Positions 47,335 to 58,962 of a stretch of DNA of 64,000 nt are shown here, piece by piece. This stretch comes from Otis tarda (taxonomy: Eukaryota; Chordata; Aves; Otidiformes; Otididae). The DNA lies in the NCBI GenBank assembly GCA_026413225.1, contig CM048552.1, positions 63,627,001 through 63,691,000 on the forward strand. The letters are read 5' to 3'. The position numbers and the translations under genes were made by a program. Below the pieces are notes generated by a model. It saw nothing but the letters and a program-made list of their open reading frames with translations. It did not search any database and was not told where the DNA came from. The first letter of the stretch is position 1. Every line of letters begins with the position of its first letter.

Positions 47335-47600
47335 AAGACTGACCGAGGAGTGAGATTGATATCTGACGCGATAATTCAATTGCTGGCCTTCGATGATCTA
47401 TTAAATCAGCCTGTGATGTCTTCTGATTTGCCTCTTGCTGGAAAGAGCCCTTGCAGCAGTGGAATTGCTTGATGCCTCCATTAGTTTGTAAATAACCTGT
47501 ACATTTGGAGGTCAGTTTGGCGTGACGTTCTCTGGCTCAGCAGGTGGCCTGCACCATTGAGCCCATTTGATTTTTGAAGGCTTTAAGCCAGGAAGAATAA
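47335..47600. promoter_or_regulatory. Candidate conserved non-coding (enhancer-like) element
   Basis: A repeat-free stretch rich in homeodomain-type and related cores: GATATCTGACGCGATAATTC at 47360, AATTCAATTG, CATTAGTTTGTAAATAACCT (a FOX-like TGTAAATA site) near 47480, and a cAMP-response half site TGACGT at about 47523. CpGs survive in AT-rich context (GACGCG, TTCGAT, GGCGTGACG). This texture is typical of deeply conserved developmental enhancers, but conservation itself cannot be seen from one sequence. Confidence 0.35.
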
Positions 47601-49540
47601 TTGATAGAAGATTTAAAAAAAAAAAAAAGTCTTCCTTACTTTTTTGTCCTTCCAAGAGGGAAGCGTGGGGGTGAAACAATGAGTCCCTACTCCCTGTCCT
47701 CGTCCCTTCACTTGCCTCCCTTGCTTTGTTGCTCCTATTCCTTTCCTTCCCCTCACATCTCTGCTCTGATGTTCTGCTAGGACGGGACATATTTTTTGTA
47801 AAAAACTGTAATCTGAAGATGAGTTACTGGCTTGTACTCACAACTGTGAGATAAATGCCTTTGGGTAGCATCTCTGGAATAGACACTTTCCTGGCACTGA
47901 TGAGCTTGACAGCAAGGAATGCATTGTGCTGATTTTTCCATTTTCCAAGAGATAAATTCCACCTTTGCCTCAGTGTCATTTCTACTTCTCTCTTCCACTT
48001 TTAAGAGAAGTGTGTGCTCAGCTCTGCATGTTGTTGAGTGTTATTTGGGGTCTGTCAGCATGGATGGAGAGGTTTGGGAAGGCTCCCCTTCTCACTTGTG
48101 AGTTCAGTGGCTGGGAGAGGCCAGCTTTGCCTCTGTTGCTGCAAGATGCAGGGTAAACATGTAGGAAGGCGTTTCTTGGCTTGCTGGTTATCCATGGTTT
48201 GGATGTGCAGGCAACTTGAACCTAGAAAGGTTATTAAGTGAGTCGCAGTGCTGTGTGCGTGAAGCTGCGTTACATCCAGGGCTGTATCACCTCCACCAAG
48301 AGTGCAGTTGCTTGGGTGTTTCTGGGGTGTTCTTGGATTTGGGGATAATGGAGGAGGGAGTGGTGGCAGGAGAGTGATTCTGCATGGAGCCATTGTGGAT
48401 CCAGTTGGTTTTAGAGCACCAGCCACTCCAGATCCAGCCAGGCTTCACACACAACCGATGCTGGAGGCATGGAGAGGCTCTGTCCTTCAAGGATTCCTGG
48501 CACCAGGAACACTACAAACCATCACGGAGGTACGCCCCACCCCAGAGGCTGTGTGGCAAGTTATCTAGTCCAGGAGGGATAACATTAATTTGGAGTTAAT
48601 AAGCCAATTTGGATGTAAGCTGGCTCCATATAGAGACCCTGGGATGTTTCTGTATCACATTCCTGACTGATTTAGCAAGACTAATTTTGTGTTATCTGCG
48701 ATAACTCAACCTCTCCAACATTACTCTTGATAGGAGAACATTGACTGTAGTTCAGTTTCCATGAGGGATCATGGATGTTGAATGGTCTCATCACCAATTA
48801 GGGATTTTTTTGCCAATTTTTTGGCAAGTACATCATGACTGTTTTTAGTTCTCATTAAATTAGTTAGGGAGCAGAGGTGATATCACTGGTATGCTACAAT
48901 GTGGTAGGCAGATAAAAGATCCCATTGCAAATATAATAAATCTGCCAGGCAATTTCACTTGCAGTAACTGCTTTTGTGCTCCGCTCCTAGGCCTTAAGGA
49001 GAAGTTGCCATTCACATTGGATAAGGATGTGTTTTTGTGAGATGTATTGGTGTTCTTTTGGGCTGCAAATGAAATTATCAAACTCATTGACCTCAGTTAC
49101 AGTGTGAATTCAAGTTCCCAGAGGCCAGTGTCCTGCCTCACAGGGCCATCTCTTTTCTGTAAAATAGCTGTTGATGAAAGTTCCCCATTAAAATCTATCT
49201 GTCTTCAAAGAAATATAGTTCTCAACTTGTATTGAAACATTTAACTTATCAAGTAAATGGGTTGTATTGAATGGCAAGTTTGATGCTGGTTTGTAGTGGT
49301 TGTGTTGTGCCATGAGAAATAACTTCCTTTCTATTTGTGATGCCTCCTGCAATACTACTAGAAATATGGAAACCCTGGTGATATTAACCCTAAAGATCTG
49401 AAAATGGCTGCACTGTAAAAGCAAAATGGCAAACTTGTAGGATTCTCTGTGTTAGAAAGCCCATTGCCTATACAGTATAGGGTTTATTAGGTCTTTCTGA
49501 ACAAAACACTGATAAGATGAAATTTTAAACTGCATATTAT

Positions 49541-49578
49541 GGATTTACATCAGTGCAAATAGGACAGAATTTGCTCTG
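49541..49578. repeat. Possible ancient amniote repeat fragment
   Basis: The short stretch GGATTTACATCAGTGCAAAT followed by AGGACAGAATTTGCTCT resembles the motif 'gatttacaccagtgtaaat...agaatttggccc' seen in old sauropsid repeats. It is only about 38 bases, so this is a suggestion rather than a firm call. Confidence 0.35.
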
Positions 49579-51479
49579 CTATTTCTACCCCTCTCCTTCT
49601 TTAGCTCTATTGCCCATTAGGGCTAATTACACGGGGCTGACTCACCACTCCATTACTGCTCAGGTTTATGGCACTGTAGCTACCATTTAAGTGAATCAGG
49701 CTGTGTGGCTGCATCCAGCCCTGCCCTTGTTCTCCTGCCTCCTACCCAGCTCTTTTTTCTTCATTTCAGATGCCACATGCCTTCCTTCACTTTTCCCACC
49801 CAACTCACCTGCCCCATTCAGCTCTGTGCTCACGATCTTCTCTGTCTGACATCCTTTTGCAAAGCCTTTTTCCCCTCTAGTGCTGCCTACCACACTTCAC
49901 AGGAATTTAACATTTCGCTGCTTCGTCTGGGTTGCAGTTGGTTTTCATTTGTCATTATTTTCGCAAGGCTATCATAAAGATAATTTGTCAGACTCTAGGA
50001 GAGAGCTGTGCAGGCAGTAGGATGGAAATTACCCAGCTTGGGTCAGTCCCTACCGAGCCCCCATCACAGGGCGAGGGAGAGAGGTTTCGCAGTGGGAAGC
50101 TGAAAACCTTTCTTATTTCACATGCAGTCCTTCAGCATATTTTCAAAGAGCCTTGCCTTGCATAGCATCCTCTCATGTTGCCTTTTGATATTCTCACTTC
50201 CCACCTCATATTTTATTCTACCTTCATATCAAGGCTATACGTGGTGCCAGCTCACTCTGAGTTGTCATTGCAGTAGCTGGAGAGTTGACACCACAGGCTA
50301 GTATTTGTTGTTTTGATCATGGATTTTAGGTTCCAGAGGTATGCCAGCAGTATTGCGTGGAAGGTCTACTCCTAGTCTGTGAGATGTAGCTCCTTAAGGA
50401 AGCTTCTCAAGGAAGTTTCTCAGGTGTGCTCAGGCTGTCTCCAGGACAGCTGAAGAAAGGGGCAGGACGTACTGCCTCTTTGCCTCTTGGTTCTTTTGGG
50501 GGCTAATTGATAGAGCTGCAAGACGCACACATAATCTGGAGCTGCTCATGGCTTCTTTGGCAAAGTCAAAACAAGAAAACAGTATATTTCAGCTACAGAA
50601 ACACAAGGCAGGAGGAAAGCAGAGGCAAGCAGCATAAAAGTGACTCTGTATCACCTACCTACCAGCTTAGAAAGCACACAGTATGATCTTCTCATCCCAA
50701 CACTCAGAGTGGAAATGGCATTTGCCCTCTTGTGATACATATTCTGTTGTGGTCCACTTGAGCTGGACTACAGCTGGACTTGTTATTCATCTCAGACTAG
50801 GTGTAATTCATAACATTGACCACTTCTCAGCTACTGCACTACAGGTCTTCTTAGTCTCCTTCACAACTGTAAACTATATTTTAATGTAAAGAGAATGGCT
50901 TGTGGACTTCTTCCAATTTGCCATCCTGCACAAGCTCCCCCATTTGCTGCAGAACGCATTATTTCCTTGTGACAGCAGCAGCAACAACTGCCTACTGAGG
51001 AAAAAGGTAATTTTAAGAGCGCATGCAATGTATTTTTAGGTAGGGGGTATGCGCACTCTTTGAGCAGGCAGCTCTTTGCAAACAAAGAGCTGATGCTCAG
51101 CAAGACACGCGTGGTTTGTGGCACGTCCCTGGGGAAACTGTGTGCTGGAGTTTGCCATCCTGTACAGTAGTGTCACAGCTGGAATTCAGTGTTTTTGGGA
51201 GACTCACTCAAAAGCCAGGAATAGAAGCGATATTCACTCTAGCTCTGGGAAGTGGAGCACTGTGGTGGAAAGGGAGTCTCCAGGCCAGAGTTAGAAATGC
51301 TACGGCTGCTATTCTTACCCACTTAAATTCAGCAAGATCCAAGGGCCAGGGCTCAAGAGAAATCCCTGCATCGAAGGGTCTGATTCTCTTTTGAACTGGT
51401 CTGGTGTGAAAAAGAACTAACTGTTTTGAAGTGGATGTAGCTAAAATAGTCAGGGGAAGAGTACGGAAAGCTTACTCTA

Positions 51480-52044
51480 CTAATTGCACCAATGTATCAA
51501 TGCTTTGTACTGAAAACTCTCCAATATCTCATTTAACATGAACTCCAGGTATGGAAAACCTGGAGTAACAGACCATATTACGGTTTCCACTCTCAAAAGC
51601 AAACCAACTCCAGACTCAGCTTGGATGTCTTTGAGCAAGCTGGTTGGTCTGACCTGCTCAGTACCTGCTACCGAGGGACAAGCCAGTGCTTGGAGATGCA
51701 CAGACCCGGTGAAACAGGAAGCTTGTTGGTGGCTATCCCACCCATGGACAGAATTTCCCAGAGCAGCTGGGACAGAAGAGTTGCCTAAAAAGAGCATAGT
51801 GAGTCTTGGGAAGGCAGTTAGGACTGGCTTTGTCCTGCAGGGTGAACTCCACCACCAGAGATGTGTTCTGCACAGAAAGGAAGGATCCTCTACACAACTG
51901 ACAGGGCAGAAAAAACCTTGTTTTGAGCTATGTACATGGCAAGTGAGTGCTGAGAACACACACATATTCAGCCTTGGTCTGGAAGCAGAACAGTGGGTTT
52001 GCATGATGGTCATCCCTGCTGGTCAGCTGGTTGGATTTATATAG
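51480..52044. other. Stretch open on both strands, origin unknown
   Basis: A plus-strand frame of 168 codons (51538-52044) and a minus-strand frame of 177 codons (51480-52013) overlap almost completely, so stop codons are depleted on both strands for about 500 bases. Neither product resembles a known family to me, and neither has clear splice borders. Base composition is somewhat richer in G+C than the surroundings, which explains part of the effect. It may be a decayed mobile element or a conserved block. Confidence 0.2.
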
Positions 52045-55000
52045 AGACAGACAGAGCCAACTTGTATCTCTGCACCATTGTCCAGTATGTTCACAAACCA
52101 AGTAGTATACTTGCAGGTAATTAGAGTGGACCATGCCTTTCTAAAGACCTTGTCATTAGAAAGAACTGGAGCTGGAACTCCTTCCCAGTTGTACGGTCTA
52201 GTTAAGGCATTTCCGTAGGGTTGGTGCTTCCTGTAAGCAGGGACCTCTCGGTCTCACTGTGTAGCAGGGATCCTCACATTCATGTGCTCAGAGGAGGGAA
52301 TTCCAATTCTTTGCCAAAAAAATTATTGATGGCATGTGTGTGCATAACATATAGCTGTTAAGCAACTGAAAAATTGCTGATTTGGAAATTACTCTCACAG
52401 TTTTGTACAAGAATAATTTCAGTTTCCATTTTAGGCAGTTTACAAAGTGCAGGACCAACCATTTATCTACTGGCTTTTTGCCTGCTGCAAGTCACCGTAA
52501 CTAACCAGATTATCATTCTGTGATAGAGTGTATTTACGGAATTGGAAAACCAAGGTAGTTGTAAATGAGTTCATGTTTTAAGAGAGCTAGGACGTGCTGG
52601 ATCTTTTCAGTATTATCTAAGGGAAATCACAAATTTGGTCTTTAGAGTTTGGTTCATCCTAATAGGACACAGCAGGATAACTTCAATGAGACTTTTGAGA
52701 GTAGTTTCACAATCAGAGGCTTCCATCTCTGAAGACCTAAACTGGAGCCATAAAAGCATTTGTTTTAATGCCGCCACAGGGTGTGATGCCATTATGCTAA
52801 TTTGCACCACAACGCCAAAGACTCTGCTTTAATAACAATAATGTCTTTGTTAGACCAGTGGCTTAGTAACTGCCTTTTAGGGTACAGCAGATGAATCTGG
52901 GATTTGGGAGCAAGTAAAGAAAACTAACTTTGTCAGCTTATCCTTGAGTGGACAGTACCCCTTCTCTTTGCACTTACAGACAGCTTCAGAGGTGGAGGAA
53001 CTTGGAAGAGGAGAAACAGTTGAAATGGAGAGCTACTTACATGTGCTTGTCATGCCTGTCAGTGATAGAAGACTGATTTATTCCCTCCTCTGTTTAACTC
53101 CAGGCAATATAATCATCACACAGTCATGATGTGTCAATGCCGTCTTCTTTATTTTTCATCATTCTTGGCAAAGAGACTCTTGTCACTGACACCAACATCT
53201 TTCTGTTTTCTTCCTGCTTCTCCCAACATCTTGTGGTCAGAAGTCAGAACGTGGTGTCTGGGAGCCAGTGGAATTTTTGCCACGGATCACAGGGACGATT
53301 ATTCCTTCCACTCTGCTTCCAGGAGCACTGAGTCCCAGTGGCAATCACAGCAGGGATGATGGTGGCACTGGTGAAAATAAAGGCATTTTTCACTTTGTTG
53401 AGGCTGATGGTAACATTTCTGGAATCAAATGGGAGGTGTAACAAATTACTTTTTTGGTTATGTTCTCGCCAGTTTTTTTTCCATTACACACTCCACAGTG
53501 CATGAGTAGGTGTACCCAGTTTTTCTGCTGCTGACCACTATTCCTCCAGCTGCAAGTGATCACTAAAGTCTCTCCAACTACTTCTGCAGAGGAAAGGGGC
53601 CAGCAAGTCAATCAAGCAACTGGGATAAAGTTGAGTTGCTAGCTTGTAGGTACTTACATCTCGTATTTTAGGCACAAAGGACATAACCAAAAGGGAAGGA
53701 TTATGATCCATAGCCACCAAGTGCATTTCAGAGCTATCTGGAGCTACCAGGATTATGATAAGGCTATAAACAAATTCAGAGAAGTTCTTGGCAAGTCTCT
53801 CTCTCAGCTGTGCACAGTACAATTTTATTGGGCCAGACTGTGGATTGAATGCCCCTGCAGTCCAGGTGTCCTCTAACACTCCCTTGTTGCATCATGAGAC
53901 ACTTTTTTTGGAAGCAATTTCTTTCCCTTCTAGTTTGTTTCAGACGTTGTGTAATGATCACTTGCCATATTGTGCATTAGTTGATCTCAGTTCTTTTGCA
54001 GATAGACAGATGCCAACAACACTAAAGCGCAAATTGCACTGGCTAGCATTTCTGCCAGCACTTTGAGCAGTATGGCCACGGACTGAATGGTATGGACAGG
54101 AAGATGGCCCTTAAACTTTGGTGTTGGCATTGCCATTTGAGGGTACAAGCACATTGGCAATGCAAAGGTTATAATGCTGACATCTGAGAGTCACAGGAAA
54201 AGGCCTGGATCGGATCTCCATTGGCCAGGCAGGCCATTGCCCAGCATGGAGGCAGGACCAGCCACACTCACACTGATTCTGCCAGATGTTTGCATGCCTT
54301 GTTCTGCCCAAGAAGCCCTGCAGTCCACCTGGACAGTCTGTTCCCATGGTGAGCACCCACTGGAGACAGTTTGCTAAGGTCTAACCCACATCTTGCTCAC
54401 CACAATCAATTCAAACTTGTTTCTTGTCCTGTTACCTATGAACAAGGAGAACTGCTTACTGCCTGCCTTTCTGCAGTCAGCTTTCACATGTCTGAAAACT
54501 GCTGTATCTCCTTTCATCTTCCTGGAGTCTAAACACCCATTCACCCTTCAAACTCTGACCTCCTTGGTCATGTTTTACAGACGTTTGATCAACCCCGGTT
54601 GCTTTCATGTGTTACCTGTGCTATGCAGATGGTGGACTTCTATCTCTAAGGCTGTCAGCACAGCGCTTTTCACCAGCATTATCTCACTTGAAATAAAATA
54701 CACGAGTAGAGCAACACTCTGACCCACAGCATCTGTACGCTTCTGTTGAAGGAGTGAGGGTCATTACTGTCACCTAATGAATATTGGTTTTAACCCAGAT
54801 TGCATCAGTCCCTCCTTGCTATGCATTGCTCACTGTGTTAATCATCAGAACTGGAGATAAACAAGGTCTCAAGTGAATAAGCTTCTTGGCTCTGCTCTGA
54901 TGGACTCCTGGGAGATGATGATTTATCTTCCATATGATGCTGAGGACTGGCATCTGTGAAAGATGAAATGACATGAACAACAAAAGGACAGATTTGTCAT

Positions 55001-55091
55001 TGCATAGTTACCTCTTCGTATGGAAGTGCATTTGGTAATACTGAGCTGGGTGGTTAGAATTAAAGAAAGGAAATTAATCTCAGTAGTAGGA

Positions 55092-55139
55092 CTACTAGGT
55101 GTATAAATCCAGTTTATACTAGGTCTATAAAGCCAGTTT
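55092..55139. repeat. Two-copy tandem duplication, about 24-bp unit
   Basis: ACTAGGTGTATAAATCCAGT and ACTAGGTCTATAAAGCCAGT occur head to tail with three differences between the copies in the compared part. This is a small local duplication. Confidence 0.8.
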
Positions 55140-56724
55140 GTTAAAAAAGCAGAATGAAGGTTTCAAAACCATAACCCAGGGTAAACCAGTGGGGATTTTG
55201 ACCTCAGTTAGGCTGCCAGTCTTATCTTTTGCCTCCTTGGCAAGTGTTTCCTGTTATTTGAGGTTGTGACCCCACAGCTCAATGCAAACAGCAGTGTTAA
55301 TAAAAGCTTCTCAGATCTTTCTTTGCAGAGACAAAGCCTTTGCTGGAATTTGTCTGAGTGTGACCTATGGCTGGCTGTCCCTTGTCAGCCATGTGGTACA
55401 GTTAGGAAGAGGTGTTATTTTGGAACTACCTAGAGAAAAGCTACATGAAAGCTACACGTTTTAGGACAAGAGGGTAGTGTTAGGGTAAAAGCTGGAGTAG
55501 GGATTCACTTAGAATTCAAGCTACTTTAACAAAATCTTGGTTTTATATAAAAGTGTGCTGTGCCGTGCTGTATGCATGTGTGGAAGGAGGGAGCAAGAGC
55601 TGGACTCATGGCAAGAGAGAAACAGAAGAGGAAATGAGGGAATTGGCACTTAGTGCAGGTTGTACTTCTGCTGCAGCCTTCTGTTTTGAAGTCAGAGGAT
55701 TCTACACTAGACGGGAATGTGGTCCACGCAGGCGCAAAATAGCCACCAACACGGAGAAAAAGAGAAGCTGAAAGGCAGAGAGAAAAGAAGAAAGACTCTT
55801 GTTTCCCATTGTGGAACAGGGCAATCATAAACTTCCTTTCTTAAAAAGGGATTCAGTCTGTGAAACTGTTCAGTTGCAGAACAGATTTTATTTCTTACAT
55901 GTGAGGATGGTTTCTGCCCTCTCATTAACCTGGTTCACATGTTCCAGATGGCAATAGTCAGCAACATGTATTTCCGTTCCTTCACTACATTGAGAGGCAG
56001 TTGAGGGTTAACATTTCCTCTAGAAAATAATGCCCTTTTCCTACATCTGCTCCTTGTCTCTCAAAAGGTTCTGAAAGACAAGAGAGCTCAGTAGTCCTGG
56101 GATTTGCAGGTAATGAAACTGCATCAGAGAGAAAACACCACGACAAACAGGAGTCAGGGTGAAGTATGTGGATGGTTCTGGTCTTTCCTCAGTCATCCAG
56201 CGTTAGTGACACCATCGTGTCGGTACTGAACTATAGCCATACGTGGCTCTTCACAGAGGTACCAGAAGAAGCTCCCGCTCTGAGCGGAGTGCAGCCTGAC
56301 CCCCATCGCAGTGGCCCATTGGGGATTGCATGGAGGAGGTAAAGCCACCAGGTGAATCAGTGCAGGTCCCAGAGTGATGTGGGGATGGGGCCCCTCCTGG
56401 TGTCATATTGGGGTGAGCACTGCTGATCTAACTGGGAGAGAAAGAGGAGTTAAGAAGGAATGAGGGACAGTGCTGTCTGTTGTAGGAGTTCTCTCCGTCC
56501 TGTCATGCCCTCTGCAGCCTTTGTCTTTCCCATTGCAATTCCCTCCAATGCTTCTGGTGCTTGGGAGGACACGCAGCTCAGGGTGATAAAGCGGTGAGCT
56601 TGTCTCAGCCTCTCACCATTTTACAGCCAGTAATGCATTTGTAATGAAGTGCCAGTAGGTGCCAGTGGCTACTGTAGAGAGGCTAAACTGCTTATCTGTG
56701 TTTTTTAGGTCTCACTCAGGGAAA

Positions 56725-56830
56725 GCTTCTGTGGCTCAATTTGTGAGACGCCACGCTTCTGGGATCAGAAGGGCCTGGGCTCTGTCCTCAGTGACCTTTT
56801 ATGTGGCCAGTATGTGTAGTGTTGGTGACA
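56725..56830 (+). mobile_element. tRNA-headed SINE fossil (family uncertain)
   Basis: The segment resembles a tRNA. GTGGCTCAATTTGTGAGACG fits a D-arm/A-box, CTTCTGGGATCAGAAG folds as a 5-bp anticodon-like stem, and CTGGGCTCTGTCCTCAG sits where the T-arm/B-box belongs. The T-arm pairing is imperfect and no functional acceptor stem is visible, so this is a tRNA-derived SINE head or decayed tRNA pseudogene rather than a working tRNA. The continuation (TGACCTTTTATGTGGCC) is MIR-like, so a CORE-SINE is the simplest reading. Confidence 0.4.
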
Positions 56831-58740
56831 ACAGTGACATCCCAGGAAGCTATAGGCTGTTTGGCAGGGGTAGTCCATGCCCACGCAGAATTTTTGACAG
56901 ACCATAAAGGTCCTCCTTATCTGGTGTAAAGTCAGTTCTTGTTCTCATGGGTTCAACTTTGGTTTGTGAGGAAGTGGGATCTGAGAACATCCCAGTTCAA
57001 AAGGCACTATAGGAGCAAGCGCAAGGGTCACGTGCAGCGAGCCTGGCCGTAGTGTCCATGTTGTTGCTTTGACAAGTTTGCTTTCCTTGTCTGTTGATCT
57101 GGGAGCAAATAGATGTGGCTTAGAGGCAAAATTCCCTGGGTGAGCTTGCCTAATTTCAATCTGATAGGGTTTTTTTATGTGTGGAAAAGCCAGTGGATCA
57201 ATGCAGTGTACATGAGGTCAAGCTCCTCCATCATGGGAAGTCTGAGTACCTCTGGTTTCCTGGACTTGCCCAGCCATATGTCATAGCTGTCTCCCCTGAC
57301 CTTCAGCTTCCAAGAAAAAATTTCAGTCTGATCCTGACAGATGCAAGGAAGGTCAAAACATTTTTATTTCTAATTTTGTTCCTATTTTCTTTATCTCTTT
57401 CACTCCTTCTTTTCCCCAGGATTAAAAAGAAAAAAAAAGAAGACATCTGAGAGATGGCTAGTAACTAGTTTGTGTATTTTGTTTTTAAAATTTCTCCCTA
57501 TTGCCTGCCTCGATTACATATTACTCAAGGGGGTATTTTCTGTCACTTAACAGCTACGCCTTGAAGAGAGCTCAGAAGCCTTACTCATTTGTTTTACCAG
57601 GAAATAAATTGAAGTAACCCACCAAATTATTTTTGAAACAAATAAAATGGTTTTTTAAAATAAAATGTTTACTATCTCTTTCTCTTTTGTGCCTTCTTTC
57701 TCCTCTGCAGTTTATAAATTCCAGATACAATCTCTTCTTCCCTGGCTTTTTGCAGGCACATAAGAAAGCCGCAACTACCCAGTGTTTTATTTTCATTCGA
57801 AGGCCTCTATAAAATTGCATGTTACAATATATGGTGTTGCTCTTGTGTAACTGTTTATAATCTGCTTTATGGACCTTAACGCCATCCAGTCCTCCTATTC
57901 CCTTAAGACAGGTGTTGAAATTAAATTACTTGCAAAAACTTCTTTATTTTTGAAGCTTTTTAAGGGAGATCTTGTTTATTCTTTGCCTTTGCTTAATTTT
58001 TGTTTTGCTGTTTCTTTTGCTTTGTGTTCATATGGTGTAAACCACTTACTCTGTTCCTCCAGATTTCCAGCTTTCAGTCCCATGCAGGGGGAAATGGGAT
58101 GGAGGTGGACAGCAGGATGAGGCCGGGGAAAGAGTGTATGGTTCTTGCTTTCTTTGTACAGCAAGGTATCACCCGTGAAAAGTCAGTAGCCATCTACTCA
58201 CCGGGAATGATGTGCAACCTTCTCATTGTATGAAACAGTCCACATCATCCTGCTCCTCGGGCACTAAACAACACGGTGTGGGCTCCATCTTGTGTTGTGT
58301 GCTGCGAGCTAAACAAAAGGCCTTCAGGTCCCAGCTATGCTACAGATGTATCTATAATGACTTTTTAAGGACGTACAATGAATAGGAATGAAATTCGCTT
58401 AACTCCTTAGCTCCTGGGCAGCTCCCTACACCTCCTGTTTTCTGTCCCGTCTCTTGAACTGCCTACCAGCATGAAGGTCTCTAACTGTTGCTGCTGTTCT
58501 TGCTGCTGCTTGGGCTAGGAAACCATTCCTGGTTCAGTGCAATCTAAATAGGAAGCAATATCTTCACAGTGCTCTAAAATGTACTCCTTTTTTTTTTTCT
58601 TCAGCTCCTTAATTAGATATGAGAAGCTCCAATGTTTTTTACTAGGTTTTTCTTTCCTGAAATAGCACTGCAGGTGGGCTTGCAGATTTTTGTTTAAAAA
58701 TAGGAGGATTTTTGCTGAATTCCATGTTTAGTCAAGAATT

Positions 58741-58962
58741 TGCTTGTTGGTTAAGACACTGGACTGAGAGTGAGACAGTTGGATTTTACTTCAGACTTTG
58801 CCCACACTTAAATGCATTGTTTGCTCTTTTTACAGGCACAGTTCAACCCCACGGTATGTAACGGGAATTCAGCTGTGTTGAAAACTCACTTATACTGTAG
58901 CCAGGTTCAGTGCTGCCTTGTAATTTTCTGATCTGCCAGCTAGGGATAAAAGTACTTGCCCG
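58741..58962 (+). mobile_element. MIR / CORE-SINE fossil, near full length with internal divergence
   Basis: The head GTTGGTTAAGACACTGGACT, then TGAGAGTGAGACAGTTGG, matches the tRNA-derived start of MIR-class SINEs. A B-box-like GGATTTTACTTCAGACTTTG follows. The 3' core is recognisable again as TTTCTGATCTGCCAGCTAGG with GGATAAAAGTACTTGCC at 58944-58960. The region between (about 58830-58910) is poorly conserved. Orientation is plus throughout. Confidence 0.62.

Larger units (their letters stand above)
47601..56724. other. Non-coding, no gene seen
   Basis: A run of 14 A sits at 47615-47628. The stretch open on both strands (51480-52044) and a 113-codon minus-strand frame (53538-53879) are the only long frames; none resembles a protein I know. 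A 13-base tandem (AAGGAAGCTTCTC, AAGGAAGTTTCTC) lies at 50397-50422. Confidence 0.5.

Noticed and set aside
52981..53048. Exon-like interval after CTTTGCACTTACAG
   Set aside because: No adequate donor and no recognisable peptide.
53125..54356. Minus-strand frames that looked loosely like a retroviral protein region
   Set aside because: No diagnostic motif, LTR pair, primer-binding site or polypurine tract could be found; resemblance was impressionistic.
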